Shown here: piece after piece, positions 59,009-64,000 of the stretch
Layout: each line of letters opens with the position of its first letter
Position numbering within the stretch: the stretch's first letter is position 1
Assembly (NCBI GenBank): GCA_015143295.1
Contig: CM026565.1
Location: forward strand, 15,126,041-15,190,040
Origin: Tetracentron sinense
Taxonomy: Eukaryota > Streptophyta > Magnoliopsida > Trochodendrales > Trochodendraceae
Length of the DNA: 64,000 nt
Direction: 5' to 3'
Translations under genes and position numbers: made by a program
Notes under the pieces: model-generated
Told to the model about the DNA's origin: nothing
The model's database searches: none
The model's input: the letters and a program-made list of their open reading frames with translations, nothing else

Positions 59009-61339
59009 TGTTGCACCCCGGACTTTTCTATATTTAATGAATAGTACTTTCGTAGCTAATTGGCCTTTCTCGTGGTCTAATAAATAAATAAATAAAGGAG
59101 AAATTAGAAATTCTGAACCGTCAGAAATGTTCCTTTTTGAAAGACGAATCCAACGCAAGTTGAATCGTCGAAATCGGACGAGCGAGTCAAAACAGTCCAG
59201 ACCTGCAGAGCACCGATCGCTCGGTCCATTCAGCAATCGATCGGTCAAAAACCGATCGATCGGTAGCTATCGACTGATGAAAAATTTTGTATGGGAAAAT
59301 TTTTCAGAGAGCAGACTTTTGACCGGTCGCTCAGTCAGAACACTGATCGCTCGGTCTTCGTGTTTTTGCAGAAATTTCAGTAAGGGCATTTTTGTCTTTC
59401 GGGTGTTAAACCCTTACTTCATAAGGCTTGCCCGAGCCATTAGGGCTTATTCAACATACTTAGAGGGTTTTTGAGAGTTAGAGAGAGAGGAGAAGGGGAT
59501 TTGCACCTAGGGTTTCCATTGGAGAAGGAATCAAAGAGTTTCACAACCCTAGATCATCCTCAAACTTGGATTACTTCAAGTTCAAGGCTCAAGCTCGTGG
59601 GAGATCTCGTTCTCAAGATAGGGCAACATTCTCCAAGGTATTTCAAGAGGGTTTTCTTCCCCAAACCAAGTCTCCCTCAAGAAAAGGTTTCCTCCTTTCA
59701 AGTTGGAGCTCAAATCAAGGTTGCTACCAAGATCAAGCCTTGATCTAAGGTTAGTACACCCTACTAACTTCCCCTAGCAATAATCTAGGTTTTCTAGGTG
59801 AAATTTGATTCATGTTAGTATGTTTCCTTCCTTGTAAAATGTATCATCTCTAATAATTATAAACAAGAAAAAGAAAATGATATGGATGTGTGGATGAGAG
59901 ATTGATTGAGGCGATGGGATGCCGAATGTATGATGTGTGATATGTGTAATGGAAAATGGAGGATGGGCATTTTACCAATAAGGAACTCACTTTAATTATT
60001 GAATGGAAAATATGCACAAAAAAGAAGAAGATGAACTATGGAGGAACATTGCATGTGATGTGTTTGGCAAAATGCCTAAACTATGAAATAATGATTTGAA
60101 TGAAGAAAATGGAAATAGGCCTTATGCATGTATTCTTATGAATGGTGAATTGATTTAAATATCATGTTAATTACTCAAATGGCCATATGCATGTACTATG
60201 AATTGAATGAATTGTGATGTCATATCTCTCTTGTTATCCTCATTTGCATGATTGTACTATTGACACGTACACGAGCACACATGTTGCATGAACCGAGATT
60301 TCAAGAACATATGCATATAATAATCAACAAGAAAATATTGCATGTCAAGGAGGTTGGTAGCCCAGGGACATTCGGGTACTAGCCTCTGGCTCACAAAAAA
60401 ACCCAAAACACATATTGTCAAAGAGGTTGGTAGCCCAGGGACATTTGGGTATTAGCCTCTGGCTCAAAAGAAAACTAAACAAGTAATAAAAATCACCTAT
60501 TGTCAAGGAGGTTGGAAGCCCAGGAAAAATTCAGGTACTAACCTCTGGCTCACAAGAAAACTATATACATCAAGGAGGTTGGCAGCCCAGGGAGATTCGG
60601 GTGCTAGCCTCTGGCTCACAAGTTACAAGATGCAAGTTTACAAGATGATGACAAGACATTCATGCATGCACGCATACATGATTTCCATGAGGCATACCGA
60701 GACATGACCTGGGTTTTCAAGCACGAGTTTTATCGGAGTTTTCGCATTCATGCACGCACGTTATGATGATTGTATTGTACCATGCCTTCTGCTATTTCTC
60801 TTGTGATGCTATTACTGCTGTGTACTGTATTCCTGTTGTGGTGCTTATTATTATTATGGTTAGCTAGTAGCTTGAACTCGCTGAGTATTCCATGCTCAGC
60901 CGTACTTTCATGTCGGCAGAAACTGAGGGAGCCCTCGACCCAGAGCCTTGGGTCGAGGAAGAATATATAGAGGAGAGAGAGCCGTCTATCCCACTGCAGT
61001 CTCAGGCGAAACGAGACCTTGACGTGTGGCCGTACCTCGACTACTATTGAGGGGAGAATACGAGAGGGTGCTTATGTATTTTGACATTTTGATAGGTGGG
61101 CCTGTCCACCTTAGACTTAGACATGTTTTGTATATATGTTAACGTGGAATACTATTTTGGTAATCTTAGAAGGAAAGAAAAAGTTAGTTTACGCTTTTGC
61201 ATTTATGTTTAGCTTCCGCGCTCTGATTATCATTGTTTAGTACTGTAATTATCCTATTCATTACAGGATGGTTTGGCAGGTACGTATAGTCACACTTAAA
61301 GTATCCCTTAACTCCTAGGGGGTATTTTGGGGCGCGACA
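59009..61339 (+). repeat. 3' LTR of element C (2331 bp)
   Basis: TGTTGCACCCCGG ... GGGGCGCGACA. Same internal order as the 5' LTR: palindromes 59212-59356, hairpin repeats 60343-60622, GCTGAG/CTCAGC hairpin 60880-60900. It retains more CpG and CHG sites than the 5' copy in the stretch compared. Confidence 0.97.
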
Positions 61340-61344
61340 ATGAC

Positions 61345-62733
61345 TGTCACTGTTTGAGCCGCCATGTTTCCTTATTTAAGTGAAACTCATTATTCTCGTT
61401 CGTCATATGATCAAGTAAGGCTGTGGCCCCATTTTAGTTGACACTCCTTATCAAGCCATACACAAACTTATCTACAATAGAAATTAGTCTGTAGGAGTTT
61501 AATTCAGACTGAATTATGTCAATACCTTTTGGCAAGACAAGACTCAGGCAAATTAATTCCTAGTCTTATTGATAATGGAAGGCCTTAAGATTAATAATCT
61601 CATTTATTATCACTTAGTATTTTTCTTGAAGGGAATAATATTAAACAGGCATGATCATATCATTATCCAAGTATTCATCATATGATTTATGAAAATTTTC
61701 GATAATAGGATTATAAAGGAGTGATAAACTCCCACTAGCCCTTACAGGGGGTTTTGATCATTAGGAATTTCACCTTATAATCAAAAACTACTCATCCCTA
61801 TAACCTTAGGGTAATTGGATGTCAGTTTAGTGATCCATCTACGACTGTCTTTTCAGACACAATTATCCAATAATCTCGTATGTAAAGATTTTACGTAAAA
61901 ATCTCTACATGAGTCACAAACTCCACGTCCAAAAGAGTACTAGTAATGTATTACGTCTAAGTATAAACAATTTATAATTAAACACAATCCATTAATAGAA
62001 ATTATCCTAAATTATCATAAAAGCGATAATCACAATTATCACAACTTCCGGGCTAAAGGAAAAAAATTATTAATCATCATATGAATAATAATATAATAAT
62101 TATAATCATATTATAATCTCACAATGGGTTCACAAAAATCATACGACCTTATTTAATTACAACAGCGGAATTAAATAAAGTCCTACTACAATTTGTTATC
62201 TTGTAATGGTTCTCTGGGCATCTCCATCGGTTGATTTACTCCACCATAAATCAGCAACCCTATTCTAAAAATAAGAAAAAGGGGAGGGGAAAGAGAAGGA
62301 GGTATGATTTGTGGAATCCATTCAACACATAAAATAATATTTATTTATCATGATAAATATATTATATATTATTTATGCTAGCTCGGGGCTCTCAGAATAA
62401 ATTAAACAATTTAATTTACTACTTTAAAGGATCTCTAAATCCATAAGGCCTTTAACCAAATTTATTTATCTATATATACCTATCCCTAAATTAATTGAGA
62501 GATGTTTTGAAATCATCCAAAACAAAAAATTAGTATCGCACTAATTTGTAGGGCTTAATTTTTATTCTCTCAATAATAACAGGGGAACCCCTTAGCCCTA
62601 CTAATGATTATCTTATAATCAAGAAGTGATCAAGAATCTAAAAGATTCATCACTAGGGATAGCCGAAATCTATAGGGAGGGTAATATGATCTAATAAAAA
62701 TTGGTTATGCCCTAAAATCAAAGAGAAGCATAG
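61345..62733 (-). other. Copia B leader, LTR-proximal part
   Basis: Continuation of 51228-51554 after removal of element C. AT-rich with many TTATAATCA and ATTATCA blocks. No frame of significance. The total leader is about 1.7 kb, long for a copia element. Confidence 0.65.
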
Positions 62734-62750
62734 CCAAGGCTCTGATACCA
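62734..62750 (-). other. Primer-binding site of copia element B
   Basis: Minus strand TGGTATCAGAGCCTTGG, one base inside the 5' LTR end; initiator-methionine tRNA type. Confidence 0.88.
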
Positions 62751-62751
62751 C

Positions 62752-64000
62752 TAAAAGTATGCCTCTTTTTAATTTTAGAAAAATAGTTCTCGGGGGGGCA
62801 TACATTGAATCCCAAGATCTGACTAAGATTCTAATTGATTTTATTCAATGAGAGTAAAAATCACAATACCTTTGCGACTTTGAAATTGTGAAGTCAAATC
62901 CACGATAATAGCAATACCGGCAAAACTTTACAAGTGCCAAGTCTCCTTCGCAATCCACACAATGGAAGCTAATGGCCCTTCCAAAAATCCAGCTCTAGGA
63001 ATCTTGAATAAAAGATCCAATCTTTTATTATAAAGAACCTTTCTTGAACTTCAAAACTAAGAACACAAGAGAGATTAAGAGGGGGTGGAATGGGATGACC
63101 GTACACCACTAAAGGAGAGAAGGGTGTGAGGTATTTCAGGGGAGGAGAAATATTTCCAAATCTGGAAAATTCTGGAAAATAATAATTGTATCCAACACCT
63201 TACGTCCACCTCTTTATAGGCTTTACTTGGGTTGCTTGCAAGCCAAGTCTCCTCTTTCTAATCCAATTAGAATTCCCTCAATTAGTTTCCTATTTGGTTT
63301 CTCCTTTAATTAATTAGGATTAATCAAAATAGAAACTAATCTTATCCATTAGTGTCCAACTAATCTTATCCTTATCCTAATCCAATTAAGATTCCTTCAT
63401 TAGCAAGAAACTAATAGACTCCTTGTCCAACAAGGAATCTTTAATTAGTAACTAACTACCTAACAAACCTTATCTTATAAAGTGTCATTAATTAGAAACT
63501 AATTAAAAAAACATACCAAAATTATTATCCTCATGGAGTGGGCGTCCCACCCTAGGTGGGCCCCCACCCCACATGCCCCCATGGGTTCCAAACCCATTTT
63601 GTCAACATATTTGATCTTCTATCAAATTCCCCAATGGGTCCTACCCATTTGGTTTTTCACATTTAATGTGATTCCACCTTTTAGAGCTTCACTATACCAT
63701 ATAGTGATTTCTTAGAGAAATTAATTAATTTAATTATTTAATTCAATTAAATACTTTAAGAAAGTCCTTTTGTGTGGGATCTAAAGGGATCTCTTATTTC
63801 CGGTTGTGAGACTAAGTACTCAACCTTTTAGTTAAAGCATTGTTACTAAGAAACATCTTTCCTACACTCCTTTAGGATTATAGAATTTTATCTATATCCC
63901 TGGACTTCCACCAATCACAATTAATGTCCATTAACACAATGTGATTAACCCCCAGAAAAAAGAGAATTACTTGCAGGTATTTCTATCTCAAGATTTGTTT
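62752..64000 (-). repeat. 5' LTR of copia element B, truncated by the window edge
   Basis: Plus-strand TAAAAGTATGCCTC matches 45470-45484 (TGAAAGTATGCCTC). It is colinear with the 3' LTR to the end of the window, with small differences: a deletion near 62960 removes the ACAAGGACCTTC stretch, and a short insertion near 63555 adds TAGGTGGGCCCCC. Confidence 0.93.

Larger units (their letters stand above)
51560..61339 (+). mobile_element. Near full-length Ty3/gypsy Tekay-like element C (9.78 kb)
   Basis: LTRs at 51560-53896 and 59009-61339 are flanked by a perfect 5-bp duplication, ATGAC, at 51555-51559 and 61340-61344. It has a primer-binding site, gag, pol and polypurine tract in the normal order. 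Over the first 290 aligned bases of the two LTRs I count about 14 substitutions, mostly A/G or C/T, and two short indels. Insertion is therefore not very recent, but younger than its neighbours. Confidence 0.97.
45470..64000 (-). mobile_element. Ty1/copia element B, interrupted; right end outside the window
   Basis: Minus-strand element. The 3' LTR is 45470-47635, with polypurine tract, pol and gag remnants to 51227, a long leader, primer-binding site at 62734-62750, and 5' LTR from 62752 to beyond 64000. The leader is interrupted by the gypsy element at 51560-61339. It inserted in the decayed gypsy pol next to GTGCC (45465-45469); the matching duplicate lies outside the window. Confidence 0.92.

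Overview
This window is nuclear DNA from a flowering plant. It carries no intact gene. Almost all of it is transposable-element sequence, and the one host gene I can recognise is a broken, intron-containing copy of the choline-phosphate cytidylyltransferase (CCT) gene. The evidence for a plant is Ty3/gypsy elements of Tekay/Del chromovirus type with 2-3.7 kb LTRs, a Ty1/copia element, plant-type LINE 3' ends, hAT elements with 8-bp target duplications, a Helitron, and a plant-like CCT exon structure. I cannot name the species.

Left part, 1-26.4 kb. A gypsy LTR (minus strand, running off the left edge) sits inside a LINE fragment, followed by a Helitron-like element. CCT pseudogene exons lie at about 5.4-7.4 kb and its last two exons at 25.26-25.62 kb, in register with each other. 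The intervening 17.9 kb is one intron filled with transposons: an internally deleted short-LTR gypsy element, two related solo LTRs (8358-11335 and 16336-19767), a large inverted repeat, four hAT-type elements (one inside another), a LINE tail and microsatellites.

Middle part, 26.4-45.5 kb. A ladder of nested LTR insertions whose order can be read from target-site duplications. A solo gypsy LTR (27004-30735, TSD GATTC) and a copia-type solo LTR (TSD CATGA) lie in an older minus-strand LTR. The copia LTR was hit 10 bp from its edge by a complete but coding-deleted gypsy element (31064-38344, TSD GACAT), and separately by a LINE tail. A decayed gypsy pol gene on the minus strand follows (42.5-45.5 kb).

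Right part, 45.5-64 kb. That old pol gene is interrupted by a minus-strand copia element (45470 to beyond 64000). The copia 5' leader is in turn interrupted by a nearly full-length plus-strand Tekay-like gypsy element (51560-61339, TSD ATGAC) with recognisable gag and pol, disabled by nonsense codons and one 7-bp duplication.

The most interesting signal lies in the non-coding parts of these LTR elements. Different LTR families keep the same layout while the sequence changes: (i) an array of 14-16 bp palindromes upstream of a TATA box, with a different palindrome in each family; (ii) downstream, a minisatellite whose units are hairpins with a fixed loop and stems that change on both sides together; (iii) a CTGAG/CTCAG hairpin in the 3' part of the LTR; and (iv) two consecutive stem-loops in the leader after the primer-binding site, repeated four times in the coding-deleted element. 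Paired changes in the stems suggest selection for structure. All of this was read by eye.
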